Shown here: piece after piece, positions 17,033 to 25,969 of the stretch
How positions within the stretch are numbered: the stretch's first letter is position 1
Layout of the letters: each line of letters starts with the position of its first letter
Program-made: the position numbers and the translations under genes
Assembly: GCA_022844005.1 (NCBI GenBank)
Contig: JALHMN010000028.1
Location: forward strand, 1-36,898
Direction: 5' to 3'
Length of the DNA stretch: 36,898 nucleotides
DNA from: a bacterium
GTDB lineage: Bacteria; Pseudomonadota; Alphaproteobacteria; Ferrovibrionales; Ferrovibrionaceae
Notes under the pieces: model-generated
Seen by the model: only the letters and a program-made list of their open reading frames with translations
Told to the model about the DNA's origin: nothing
The model's database searches: none

Positions 17033-18784
17033 GTGATCCTTCTCCTCGCGGCCGCTTCCGTCGCCTTCCATCTGTGGGTGATCTTTTCCGGACTGGTGCC
17101 GAACCTGATCGTCAGGCCGGCGCATGTGGCCCTCGCCATGCCTTTCGTCTTCCTGCTGGCGGTACGGCCCTCGCGCTTCGACCGCGTCACCGGCTGGATC
17201 TCCTGCGCGCTGGGCCTCGCCGCCTGCTTCTACGTGATGGCGAACTGGCGCGACCTCGCCGACCAGTACGGCCAGATCAAGGGCTGGCTGCAATATGCCC
17301 TGGCCGGCGTGCTGCTAGTGGTGGTGCTGGACATGGCGCGGCGGGCGGTGAAGCCGGTGATGCCGGCCATCGCGCTCATCGTCCTTCTCTACGGCCTGTT
17401 CGGCGATCGCATCCCCGGCGACTGGGGCCATGCCGGCATGCCGCTGGAGAGCTTCCTCGGCACCCTCGCGATCACCGAGGGCGGCATCTTCGGCATGCTG
17501 ACCGGGACCACGGTCACCCTGGTGGCACCCTTCCTGATCCTGGGCGCCTTCGTGGCGGCGGGCGAAGCGGGCAACGGCTTCATGTCCCTGGCCCAGCAGA
17601 TCGCCGGCAAGTACCGGGCCGGCGCGGCCAAGGTCGAGGTCGTGGCCTCCGCCCTCTACGGCACCATTTCCGGTTCGGCCTCGGCGAACGTCGCCTCCAC
17701 CGGCACCTTCACCATCCCGGCCATGATCCGTGCCGGCTATCCGCGCAGCTTCGCCGCCGCGGTCGAGGCGGTGGCCTCCACCGGCGGGCAGATCATGCCG
17801 CCGGTGATGGGTGCCGGCGTGTTCCTGATGGCCGAACTGACGCGCACGCCCTACAGCGCGCTGATGCTGATCGCGACGCCGCCCGCGATCCTGTTCTTCC
17901 TCGCCGCCTGGTTCGGCGTGCATCACTTCGCGGTGCGGCTCGGCATCGCCGGCATGCGGCCCGAGGACCTGCCGGGCTGGGCCCGGGTGGCCCGCACCGG
18001 CCCGTTCTTCGTCGCCCCGCTGCTGGTCCTGGTCGCCTGCCTCGCCTATACCGATCTCACCCCGCAATACGGCGGCGCCATCGCCACCCTGGTCGCGGCG
18101 GCGCTGCTGGCGTTCGACGACCGTCTGCGGCTGCGGCTCGACCTGTTCGCAGGCCGCTTCCAGGGCGCCATCCTGGAAGCGGCGCGGCAGATCGCCATGA
18201 TCGCCGCCATCATCGCCTGCGCGGGCATCATCACCGGAGTCTTCCACATGACCGGGCTCGGCGTGAAGATCACCTCGGTGATCGTCAGCCTGTCGGGCGG
18301 CAACCTCTGGGCGGCCCTGGCACTGGCGGCCCTCGCCTGCATCGTGCTCGGCATGGAACTGCCGACCACGGCCGCCTATGTCATCTGCATCGCCGTCGCC
18401 GGCCCGGCCTTGGAACGCCTCGGCCTCGCGCCCTTGCAGGCGCATCTCTTCGTCTTCTGGTACGCGCTCCTCTGCACCATCACGCCGCCGGTCTGCGGCA
18501 ACGTGTTCATCGCCGCGTCCATCGCCGATACGCCCTGGCTGCCGGTGGCCTGGCGGGCCATGCGGCTCGGTGCAGGTCTGTTCGTCGTCCCGCTCGGCTT
18601 CGTCGCCAATCCCTCGATGCTGGCGCTCCTGACCGACCCGCTGATGACGCTGCTGGCGACCCTCAAGGTCGGGGCCGGCCTGTTCTTCATCTCCTATGCC
18701 GTGGTCGGCGGGCAGGCGCCCGCCTGGAAGCTGATCGGCGCGCTGGTTCTCGGCCTGATGCTGACTTTCGCTCTCGGATTCTGA
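17033..18784 (+). CDS. TRAP transporter fused permease (TAXI type)
   Basis: Inner-membrane permease (583 aa) combining the small DctQ-like part (about residues 1-120, three to four helices) with the large 12-helix DctM-like part. Signature stretches are GTISGSASANVASTGTFTIPAMIRAGYPRSFAAAVEAVASTGGQIMPPVMGAGVFLMAE and VLGMELPTTAAYVICIAVAGPAL (given here in parts of the long transport domain). It uses a cation gradient to import the ligand caught by the upstream receptor. The start is GTG at 17033 behind AAGGGGAGAAGGA. Confidence 0.93.
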   Translation: MILLLAAASVAFHLWVIFSGLVPNLIVRPAHVALAMPFVFLLAVRPSRFDRVTGWISCALGLAACFYVMANWRDLADQYGQIKGWLQYALAGVLLVVVLDMARRAVKPVMPAIALIVLLYGLFGDRIPGDWGHAGMPLESFLGTLAITEGGIFGMLTGTTVTLVAPFLILGAFVAAGEAGNGFMSLAQQIAGKYRAGAAKVEVVASALYGTISGSASANVASTGTFTIPAMIRAGYPRSFAAAVEAVASTGGQIMPPVMGAGVFLMAELTRTPYSALMLIATPPAILFFLAAWFGVHHFAVRLGIAGMRPEDLPGWARVARTGPFFVAPLLVLVACLAYTDLTPQYGGAIATLVAAALLAFDDRLRLRLDLFAGRFQGAILEAARQIAMIAAIIACAGIITGVFHMTGLGVKITSVIVSLSGGNLWAALALAALACIVLGMELPTTAAYVICIAVAGPALERLGLAPLQAHLFVFWYALLCTITPPVCGNVFIAASIADTPWLPVAWRAMRLGAGLFVVPLGFVANPSMLALLTDPLMTLLATLKVGAGLFFISYAVVGGQAPAWKLIGALVLGLMLTFALGF

Positions 18785-18859
18785 CGAAGTAAACGCTTGA
18801 TTTACGGCTACCGGCGAGGATTAGGCCAGCCAGACCCAATCTCCGGAGCCTCGTTTCTC

Positions 18860-19405
18860 ATGGCGCGTTCCGCCGTCCATCCCACCAGTCGCGAAGTATT
18901 CTTCGACAGCAACGACGTCATCGTCAGCAAGACCGACCTGACCGGCAAGCTCACCTATGCCAATGACGTATTCCTCGCCATCGCCGGCTACGAGGAGGAG
19001 GATGTCCTGGGCGAGCAGCACAACCTGATCCGCCACCCCGACATGCCGCGCAGCGTCTTCGCTCTGATGTGGGAAAAGCTGAAGGCGGGCGAGGAAGTGT
19101 TCGCCTATGTGAAGAACATGACGAGGACCGGCGATCACTACTGGGTGCTGGCGCATGTAACGCCCAGCGCCGATATCGGCGGGCAGGTCGTCGGCTACCA
19201 TTCCAACCGCCGCGTGCCGGACCGCGCAGCAGTCGCCCGGGCCGAAGCGCTCTACGCCGAAATCCTGCGCACCGAGAAGGCGGCCGCCGGGCCGCGCGAA
19301 GCGCTGGCGGCCGGCCGGGCGATGCTGGACGAGCAGCTGGTGCGCACCGGCCTCTCCTTCAACGCCTTCGTCTTTTCCCTGTCCGATCTGGCCGAGGCCG
19401 CCTGA
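18860..19405 (+). CDS. Stand-alone Aer-like PAS domain protein
   Basis: A cytosolic protein (181 aa from ATG 18860) whose residues about 10-120 form an Aer-type PAS domain: DVIVSKTDLTGKLTYANDVF, GYEEEDVLGEQHNLIRHPDMP, GEEVFAYVKNMTRTGDHYWVLAHV and VGYHSNRRVP. Aer PAS domains of this type bind FAD and sense redox or oxygen. The remainder is helical with no membrane segment or HAMP. The chemotaxis transducer starts 20 bases downstream, so the pair may be a two-polypeptide aerotaxis or energy-taxis receptor. A short upstream GTAAA/TTTAC hairpin is the only regulatory hint. Confidence 0.9.
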   Translation: MARSAVHPTSREVFFDSNDVIVSKTDLTGKLTYANDVFLAIAGYEEEDVLGEQHNLIRHPDMPRSVFALMWEKLKAGEEVFAYVKNMTRTGDHYWVLAHVTPSADIGGQVVGYHSNRRVPDRAAVARAEALYAEILRTEKAAAGPREALAAGRAMLDEQLVRTGLSFNAFVFSLSDLAEAA

Positions 19406-19425
19406 GGGCGGCCAGGAGATAGCTC

Positions 19426-20712
19426 ATGTCGTTCTTTTCCCGCACGCGCGCGCCGGCGCCCGCGAGCATCGGCACGCCCGTACCCGATCCCCGCATCGCC
19501 ATCCTGGAAGCGGAGCGCGATACCCTTCGGGCCGCGCTGTCGGCGAGCGAGGCCGACCGGGCCCGCCTGCGCGAGGCGATGGACAAGGCAACCGAAACCT
19601 GCATCCGCGTAGCGAGAGGGGATTTCGAGGCGCGCATCCTCCACATCGGTCATCTCGGCGATGCCAAGCCTTTCCTGAATTCCGTCAATCGGCTGATCGA
19701 CCTGTCGGACGCCTTCATCCGCGAAAGCGTCGCCACCCTCGATCACGCCGTGCGTGGCGCCTATTTCCGCCGCTTCCTTTCGACCGGCATGGCCGGTGCG
19801 TTTGGCCAGGGTGCAACCGCCATCGACGCCACCCGGCGAAAGCTCGAACAGATCGAAATCGACAGCCGGGCCACGCGCGAGCGTATGGCGACCGCCTTCG
19901 ATCAGACCATTTCAGGCGTGGTGCAGCAGGTGGCGGCAACGGCGAGTGAACTCGAGAACGCCGCCGCCTCGCTGGCCGGCCTGTCGGAACAGACCCGTGG
20001 CCGCACGCATTCCGCCGCCGCCGCTTCGGAACAGGCCGCCGCCAACACCCAGGCCGTCGCCGCCGCCACCGAGGAACTCTCGGCCTCGGTCGGTGAAATC
20101 CGACGGCAGGTGACCGAGGCGGGTGCGGTTTCAGGCGAGGCCGCCTCCAGTGCCGGCCGCACCGCCGAGGTCATGGATCAGCTGGCGCAGTCCGCCAGCC
20201 AGATCGGCGAAGTCGTCCGCCTGATCCGCCAGATCGCCGACCAGACCAACCTCCTCGCCCTCAACGCCACGATCGAGGCGGCGCGCGCCGGCGAAGCCGG
20301 CAAGGGCTTCGCCGTCGTCGCCTCGGAAGTGAAGACATTGGCCAACCAGACCGCAAAGGCGACCGAGGATATCGCTGCGCAGATCGCCCGCATCCAGGAA
20401 CGCACCGGCGAGGCGGTTCAGGTGATCCAGGGCGTGAACGAGACGATCTCGCGCATCAACGCGATCTCCACCTCGATCGCCGGAGCCGTCAGCCAGCAGT
20501 CTTCGGCCACCGACGAGATCGGCCGCAACATCCACCAGGCGGCCCAGGGCGCTCGCGAAGTCTCCGCCAACATCGACGGCCTGCGCGGTGCCACTGCCGA
20601 GACCAGCCGCACCGCGGATGATACCCGCCTCGCCGCCCGCAACCTTGCCCGTCAGGCCGAAACCCTGCGCGAGGAGGCCGACCGCTTCCTGTCCGCCGTC
20701 AGGACCGGCTGA
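19426..20712 (+). CDS. Soluble methyl-accepting chemotaxis protein
   Basis: Cytosolic transducer (428 aa), no signal peptide or membrane helix. Residues 20-60 are a coiled coil. About 60-150 is a helical region with [19 protein letters not shown] and [18 protein letters not shown]. The signalling domain follows, with its hairpin tip [20 protein letters not shown] near residues 270-289 that contacts CheA and CheW. Paired Gln/Glu sites flank it, as for methylation. The PAS gene is immediately upstream (20-base gap), so sensory input probably comes from that protein. It is convergent with the MFS gene, four bases apart. Confidence 0.93.
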   Translation: MSFFSRTRAPAPASIGTPVPDPRIAILEAERDTLRAALSASEADRARLREAMDKATETCIRVARGDFEARILHIGHLGDAKPFLNSVNRLIDLSDAFIRESVATLDHAVRGAYFRRFLSTGMAGAFGQGATAIDATRRKLEQIEIDSRATRERMATAFDQTISGVVQQVAATASELENAAASLAGLSEQTRGRTHSAAAASEQAAANTQAVAAATEELSASVGEIRRQVTEAGAVSGEAASSAGRTAEVMDQLAQSASQIGEVVRLIRQIADQTNLLALNATIEAARAGEAGKGFAVVASEVKTLANQTAKATEDIAAQIARIQERTGEAVQVIQGVNETISRINAISTSIAGAVSQQSSATDEIGRNIHQAAQGAREVSANIDGLRGATAETSRTADDTRLAARNLARQAETLREEADRFLSAVRTG

Positions 20713-20716
20713 GGCC

Positions 20717-21946
20717 TCAGCCCACCTGGCGCAGCGCCCGCACGGTCCAGAAAGGCAGCGCACCCACGATCAGGGCGAGGATCGCGGCGGCGATGACGGC
20801 GTCGTAGCCGCCGAATCGGTCATGCAGCTGTCCGCCCAGCAGCGCGCCGGCGGCGCTGCCGAGGCCGCCGCCCAGCGCGATGAAGCCATAGATCGTGCCC
20901 CGCGCGCTGCCATGGAACAGGCGCATGCTGATCGTCGCCAGCAGCGGCCCGCGCGAGCCGAAGGAAAGGCCGAGCAGCAGGGTGAAGGGCAGCAGCAGCA
21001 GCACCGATCCCGTGCGGGTGATGCCCCACAGCATCAGCAAGGCGCCGATCGTGGCGCCATAGGACAGAACGACGGTCGGCAGGCGCCCCACCCGCCCGTC
21101 GAGCCAGCCGGTCCCGATCAGTCCGACCGGCAGCAGCAGGCCGACGATCCCCCAGGCCCCGGCCGCGGTGATCGGGTCGATCCCGCTTTCGATCAGGCAG
21201 GCGACCGACTGGGCGGCAAAGATGTTCATGCCCATCCCGGTCACCCCGAAGCACAGGAACATGCCCCAGAAGGCCGGCGTCGACAGCGCCCGCATGACGG
21301 TCCAACCCTTGACCTCGCCGATGCCCGTGGCCCGGGTCTGCTGCAATGCCGGATGGCCGGGCGCCAGCTTGCGCCAGGGCAGCGCCAGCAGCGGGATCAG
21401 CAGGATCAGCGCGCCGATCCCCAGCACCCGCCAGGTCGGCCGCCAGCCGATGGCGTTTTCCATCGACTGCGCCAGCGGCACCAGCAGCAGCATGCCGATG
21501 CCCATGGATGAGAAGACGGCCGCCGTCACGGTGGCGAGGCGGTCGCGGAACCAGCGCCCCAGCATCGCCGCGTTCGGCACATTGCCGAGCGCCGCGACGG
21601 CAAAGCCGACGGCGATCCCCGCCGCGCCCTGGAACTGCCACAACTGGTCGGCAACCGAGGTGAGCAGCAGTCCCGCGCCGAGGGCCAGCAGACCCGCGGC
21701 GTAGAGTCCGCGCGGACCGACGCGGTCGAAGGCGAAGCCCACCACCGGACCGGCGAGGCCGGTCATCAGCGCGAACAGCGCATAGACGGACGTGATCTCG
21801 GAGCGGGTGAAGCCCAGTTCCCGGCTGAGCGGGAGAACCAGGGTCTGGAAGCATTCGGCCAGGCCCCGGCCGGTGAAACCGAGGACGAAGCAGGTGGCGG
21901 CGACCATGCCGGCATGACGGCGGTGGAGCGTTTCCTCCGCCGTCAT
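20717..21946 (-). CDS. MFS transporter
   Basis: A 409-residue major facilitator with about twelve predicted helices. The loop 2-3 motif appears as GFAFDRVGPRGLYAAG, and SRGPLLATISMRLFHGSARGTIYGFIALGGGLG lies in the second half (conserved loop 8-9 area). It resembles the monocarboxylate/oxalate-formate branch in its LPLSRELGFTRSEITSVYAL start, so an organic acid is a plausible but unproven substrate. Its start overlaps the stop of the ChaC-like gene by four bases (ATGA). Confidence 0.9.
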   Translation of the reverse strand: MTAEETLHRRHAGMVAATCFVLGFTGRGLAECFQTLVLPLSRELGFTRSEITSVYALFALMTGLAGPVVGFAFDRVGPRGLYAAGLLALGAGLLLTSVADQLWQFQGAAGIAVGFAVAALGNVPNAAMLGRWFRDRLATVTAAVFSSMGIGMLLLVPLAQSMENAIGWRPTWRVLGIGALILLIPLLALPWRKLAPGHPALQQTRATGIGEVKGWTVMRALSTPAFWGMFLCFGVTGMGMNIFAAQSVACLIESGIDPITAAGAWGIVGLLLPVGLIGTGWLDGRVGRLPTVVLSYGATIGALLMLWGITRTGSVLLLLPFTLLLGLSFGSRGPLLATISMRLFHGSARGTIYGFIALGGGLGSAAGALLGGQLHDRFGGYDAVIAAAILALIVGALPFWTVRALRQVG

Positions 21947-22500
21947 CCGATGCGCTTCAGCACGTCGTGTACCGCCCCACTATGGATGCCGAGGGCTTCC
22001 AGGCGGCGGGCGGTTTCGCGCACGTAGTCGAGATTCGAGCCGCTCTGGCCGGTGGTGCGGCGGATCACTTCGGCCACATGATCGGGGCTGAGCCGCCCGG
22101 CGTAGAAACTGTCATCCGGATTGGCGACGAAGCAGATGGCACGGACCGGCGGGTGGCCGTCGGGGAAAACCGGCAGCACGCGCACCTGGTAGGCGTCGTA
22201 GATCATCTCGCGGTCCCAGAGATATTTCAGCACCTGCTCGCGCGCGCGCGCGCCGATGCGATGCGCGATGCCGCGGCAGGCGCCGCCCCGGTCCAGCCCC
22301 AGCACCAGGCCGGGCGCCTCGCGCGTGCCACGGTAATGGACCGAGTGGATGCAGAAGGCCCGATGATAGCCGCGTAAGAGCGCCGTCCGGGACTCGACGG
22401 CTTCGAAGCCCGGGTTCCACATCAGCGACCCATAGGCGAAGACCCAGACGTCGCCCGCCGGCAGCGGCGGATATTTCGGCAGGGCGTCAGCGGCGGACAT
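21943..22500 (-). CDS. ChaC-like gamma-glutamylcyclotransferase
   Basis: A 185-residue protein of the ChaC family, which cleaves glutathione to 5-oxoproline and Cys-Gly. The substrate-loop motif FAYGSLMWNP (21-30) is clear, followed by LLRGYHRAFCIHS, YRGTREAPGLVLGLD and the late NPDDSFYAGRLSPDHVA and GSNLDYVRETARRLEALGI typical of ChaC. The length matches bacterial ChaC. Its start lies inside the 3' end of the EamA gene (14-base overlap) and it is coupled to the MFS gene, so glutathione turnover may be linked to those transporters. That link is inference. Confidence 0.92.
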   Translation of the reverse strand: MSAADALPKYPPLPAGDVWVFAYGSLMWNPGFEAVESRTALLRGYHRAFCIHSVHYRGTREAPGLVLGLDRGGACRGIAHRIGARAREQVLKYLWDREMIYDAYQVRVLPVFPDGHPPVRAICFVANPDDSFYAGRLSPDHVAEVIRRTTGQSGSNLDYVRETARRLEALGIHSGAVHDVLKRIG

Positions 22501-23389
22501 TGACCAGCGCCACCCCGATCACGGTCAGCGCCATGCCGGCGAGCGATATCGGAGCCAGGCGTTCGTCGAACAGGAAATAGGCGATCACCGCCGTGCAGGG
22601 CGGCACCAGGTACATCAGGCTCGACACCTGCGCCGCGGCACCGCGCCGGATCAGGATGAAGAGGAGCGTGATGGCCCCGATCGACAGCACCACGATCGCC
22701 CAGAGGAGCGCCAGGACGAAGGTCGTCGACCAGGTGACCTGCATGGTTTCCAGCACAGTCGCCAGCCCCAGCACGACGATGGCCGCGGCCCCGAACTGAA
22801 TGACGTTGCCGGACCTGAGGTCCATGCCGCCGCAGAAACGCTTCTGGTAGACGGTGCCGGCGGTCATCCCCAGGAGCGCGAAGACCGAAAGCCCCATGCC
22901 GAGCGGCGTGCCGAGGCCGAGGCTGAGCTTCTCCCAGACGACGAGACACACGCCGGCGAGGCCGAGCGCAAGGCCGCCCCACTGCAGGGCCGTGACCCGC
23001 TCGCCCAGCAGCCGTCCGGCGACGGCGGCGACCAGGAGCGGCTGGATGCCGACGATGAGCGAGGAGACGCCGGCCTCGACCCCGTTGTAGATGGAAGCGA
23101 AGACGCCGCCCAAATAGCAGGCATTGATCAGGATGCCGGCGACGGCGAGATGGACGATCTCCCTCCCCCGCGGCCAGGGTGCCCGCATGACGACGGAGAA
23201 GATCGCGAGCAGCACCGCCACGATGCCGAAGCGCCAGCCGAGGAAAGTGAGCGGCTCGGCATAGGGCAGGCCGTATTTCGCCCCGATGAAGCCCGTACTC
23301 CAGAGCAGCACGAAGACGGCCGGCATCGCCGCCAGCACGAGCGGGCGCGAAGGGGTGGCGGGAGAGGTGGAGACCATTGCGAAACCCAT
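22487..23389 (-). CDS. EamA/DMT-family membrane transporter
   Basis: Ten-helix drug/metabolite transporter (300 aa) made of two EamA repeats, with AVFVLLWSTGFIGAKYGL in the first and SLMYLVPPCTAVIAYFLFDERLAPISLAGMALTVIGVALV in the second (cited as separate segments of that region). The substrate is unknown. The ATG at 23389 lies five bases from the end of palindromic repeat copy B, so its purine-rich ribosome site (GAGGGAGG) is part of the repeat. An internal ATG at 23376 is a weaker alternative. It overlaps the ChaC-like gene and forms a three-gene unit with it and the MFS gene. Confidence 0.9.
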   Translation of the reverse strand: MGFAMVSTSPATPSRPLVLAAMPAVFVLLWSTGFIGAKYGLPYAEPLTFLGWRFGIVAVLLAIFSVVMRAPWPRGREIVHLAVAGILINACYLGGVFASIYNGVEAGVSSLIVGIQPLLVAAVAGRLLGERVTALQWGGLALGLAGVCLVVWEKLSLGLGTPLGMGLSVFALLGMTAGTVYQKRFCGGMDLRSGNVIQFGAAAIVVLGLATVLETMQVTWSTTFVLALLWAIVVLSIGAITLLFILIRRGAAAQVSSLMYLVPPCTAVIAYFLFDERLAPISLAGMALTVIGVALVNVRR

Positions 23390-23393
23390 GTCT

Positions 23394-23512
23394 CCCTCCC
23401 TCGCCGCCAGGCGGGGGAGGGTCGGGGTGGGGGTGGTGCCGCAAAGACGGCCGGAGTGACGCTATACCGGCCGCCCCCACCCAACCCTCCCCCGCCTGGC
23501 GGCGAGGGAGGG
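23394..23512. repeat. Palindromic dispersed repeat, copy B (CODH-like/eamA spacer)
   Basis: About 119 bases. The left arm CCCTCCCTCGCC..CAGGCGGGGGAGGGT is the reverse complement of the right arm ACCCTCCCCCGCCTGGCGG..CGAGGGAGGG almost without mismatch, with a unique centre of about 35 bases. It shares the arms of copy A in rimM. It begins nine bases after the CODH-like gene's stop on the minus strand and ends five bases before the EamA start, so it can act both as a hairpin and as the EamA ribosome site. Confidence 0.9.
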
Positions 23513-23521
23513 CTCGAGGTG

Positions 23522-25846
23522 TTAAGCCGCCTTGGCGTCGTGGATGGCGCGCCAGACCTTTTCTGGCGTCGCCGGCATGTCGATCTTGGTGACGCCGTGT
23601 TCGGCCAGCGCATCGATGATGGCGTTGATCACCGCCGGCGCTGCGCCCACCGTGCCCGCCTCGCCCGCACCCTTGACGCCGAGGATATTGGTGACGCAGG
23701 GCACCACGTTCAGCTCGAAGCCGATCGGCGGCATGTCGTCGGCCCGCGGCATGCCGTAGTCCATGAACGAGCCGGACAGCAGCTGCCCGCCCTTGTCATA
23801 GGCGGCGTTTTCCATCAGCGCCTGGCCCAGCCCCTGCGCGATGCCGCCATGCGCCTGGCCTTCCACGATCATCGGGTTGATCACCCGGCCCATGTCGTCG
23901 ACCACGGTATAGGCCACGGTCTGCACATGGCCGGTATCGGGATCGACCTCGACCTCGGCCACATGGCAGCCGTTCGGGAAGGTGCCCTGCAGGTTCAGCA
24001 CCTGCTCGGCATCGAGATCGGTGTCGACGCCGGCCGGGCGCTTGCCCGGATCCTTCGCCGCCGCCGCCACGTCGAGCAGGCTCATGCCGCGGTCGGTCCC
24101 GGCGATCTTGAACTGGCCGGCGGTGAACTCGATATCGGCCGCCGCCGCTTCCAGCAGGTGGCCGGCGATCGCCTTTCCCTTCTCGATCACCACGTCGGCC
24201 GCGCCGACCAGGGCGCCGCCTTCGGCATAGAGCGAGCGCGCGCCGCCGGTGCCGCCGCCGGTCTTGATCGCGTCGGTATCGCCCTGCACCACCTTGATCT
24301 TGTCGAAAGGCAGCCCGAGCTTTTCGGAGATGATCTGCATATAGGCCGTCTCATGGCCCTGGCCGGTCGACTGCGTGCCGACCAGGAGCGTGACCGAGCC
24401 GTTCGCCTCGAACTTGATCTCGGCGCGTTCCTCGGTCGGGCCGGCCGTAGCCTCCAGGTAGCAGCCGATGCCGAAGCCGCGATACTTGCCCTTGGCGGCC
24501 GAGGCCTTCTTGCGGGCGGCGAAGCCGGCGAAATCGGTCGCCTTCATGGCGAGCGTGAGGTTCTGCGCAAATTCGCCCGAATCGTAGACGAGGCCGGTCG
24601 GCGTGGAATAGGGGAAGGCGGAGGGCTGGATGAAGTTCTTCCGCCGCAGTTCCTGGGAATCCATCTTCAGCTGCCGGGCCGCCGCCTCGACCAGACGCTC
24701 GACCAGGTAGTTCGCCTCGGGTCGGCCGGCGCCGCGATAGGCATCGACCGGCACGGTGTTGGTGAGGACGCCCTTCACCTCCACATAGATCGCCGGGATC
24801 CTGTACTGGCCCGACAGCACGCGGGTACCGGCGATGGTCGGGATGAAAGGCGCGAAGTTCGAGAGATACCCGCCCATGTTGGCGAGCGTCAGGACCTTCA
24901 GCGCCAGGAACCTGCCCTCGGCATCGAGCGCCAGCTCGGCGCTGGAGAGGTTGTCGCGGCCCTGCGTATCGGAAAGGAAAGCTTCCGAACGGTCGGAGGT
25001 CCATTTCACCGCCCGCTTCAGCTTCTTCGCCGCATAGGTGACCAGCGCATGCTCGGCATAGAGGAACAGCTTCATGCCGAAGCCGCCGCCCACATCGGGC
25101 GTCACCACGCGGAGCTTCTCGACCGGAACCTTGAGGATCGCCCCGGCCAACATGCCGCGCACGGAATGCACGCCCTGGGTATTGGCGTAGAGCGTGTAGC
25201 GGTCGGCCTTCTCGTCGTACTCGCCGATCGCCGCGCGGGCCTCCATCGAGGCGACGACGATGCGGTTGTTGACGACGTCGAGCTTCACCACGTGCTTCGC
25301 CGCCGCGAAGGCCGCGTCCACCGCCGCCTTGTCGTAATTCGCCCAGTCGAAGGCGAGATTGCCCGGCGCCGCGTCATGGATCTGCGGTGCGCCCGGCTTG
25401 ATCGCCTCGTTCATGTCGGCGACGCCCGGAAGCTGGTCATAGTCGATCATCACGGCTTCGGCGGCGTCGCGCGCCTGGGCCAGGGTCTCGGCCACGATAA
25501 AGGCGACCGAATCGCCCACATGGCGCACCTTGTCGGTCGCCAGCACCGGATAGGGCAGGTCCGGCCGGGCCGAACCGTCCTTGTTCTTGATCGGGACGCC
25601 GCAGGGCCGTTCGCCGATCTGGTCCGCCACGAGGTCCTTCGAGGTGTAGATCGCGAGCACGCCCGGCATCGCGGCGGCATCCGCCGTGTCGATCGACTTG
25701 ATTGCCGCATGCGCATGGGGGGAACGCAGCACGACGCCATAGGCCTGGCCGGGAAGATTGATGTCGTCGACATACCGCCCCTGGCCCAGCAGAAGACGCT
25801 GATCCTCGAAGCGGCGAAGCGGCTGGGCTGTTCCGAACTTTTCCAT
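23522..25846 (-). CDS. Xanthine dehydrogenase/CODH-family molybdopterin large subunit (form II)
   Basis: Molybdenum hydroxylase large subunit (774 aa). [19 protein letters not shown] opens it, as in CoxL-type proteins. Further motifs are [21 protein letters not shown] (369-377; form I CO dehydrogenase has AYRCSFR here), [15 protein letters not shown] and [11 protein letters not shown] with the catalytic Glu729. These mark form II, of unknown substrate, rather than a true CO dehydrogenase. No iron-sulfur small subunit or FAD medium subunit is adjacent, although CoxMSL-type enzymes normally need both. A terminator isolates it from the upstream gene. Confidence 0.92.
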   Translation of the reverse strand: MEKFGTAQPLRRFEDQRLLLGQGRYVDDINLPGQAYGVVLRSPHAHAAIKSIDTADAAAMPGVLAIYTSKDLVADQIGERPCGVPIKNKDGSARPDLPYPVLATDKVRHVGDSVAFIVAETLAQARDAAEAVMIDYDQLPGVADMNEAIKPGAPQIHDAAPGNLAFDWANYDKAAVDAAFAAAKHVVKLDVVNNRIVVASMEARAAIGEYDEKADRYTLYANTQGVHSVRGMLAGAILKVPVEKLRVVTPDVGGGFGMKLFLYAEHALVTYAAKKLKRAVKWTSDRSEAFLSDTQGRDNLSSAELALDAEGRFLALKVLTLANMGGYLSNFAPFIPTIAGTRVLSGQYRIPAIYVEVKGVLTNTVPVDAYRGAGRPEANYLVERLVEAAARQLKMDSQELRRKNFIQPSAFPYSTPTGLVYDSGEFAQNLTLAMKATDFAGFAARKKASAAKGKYRGFGIGCYLEATAGPTEERAEIKFEANGSVTLLVGTQSTGQGHETAYMQIISEKLGLPFDKIKVVQGDTDAIKTGGGTGGARSLYAEGGALVGAADVVIEKGKAIAGHLLEAAAADIEFTAGQFKIAGTDRGMSLLDVAAAAKDPGKRPAGVDTDLDAEQVLNLQGTFPNGCHVAEVEVDPDTGHVQTVAYTVVDDMGRVINPMIVEGQAHGGIAQGLGQALMENAAYDKGGQLLSGSFMDYGMPRADDMPPIGFELNVVPCVTNILGVKGAGEAGTVGAAPAVINAIIDALAEHGVTKIDMPATPEKVWRAIHDAKAA

Positions 25847-25914
25847 GGGACCCTGGGACTTTCGTTCAATTCCACCCCTGATCTTAAGCGACGGGCCGTC
25901 TTCGGCAACCCGGC

Positions 25915-25944
25915 AAGAAAAAGGGCGGCTCCGCGAAGCCGCCC
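25915..25944 (-). terminator. Intrinsic terminator of the phosphodiesterase gene
   Basis: GGGCGGCT (25923-25930) and AGCCGCCC (25937-25944) form an 8-bp stem with a six-base loop. On the minus strand it is followed by TTTTTCTT (25922-25915). It starts 25 bases after the stop of the PEP-CTERM phosphodiesterase. Confidence 0.9.
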
Positions 25945-25969
25945 CAATTCCACAATCAATTCAGGGCGA

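Noticed and set aside
17074..18792. 572-residue open frame overlapping the TRAP permease
   Set aside because: Same strand, other frame; strongly Arg/Gly/His rich, not a membrane protein, while the permease frame is unmistakable.
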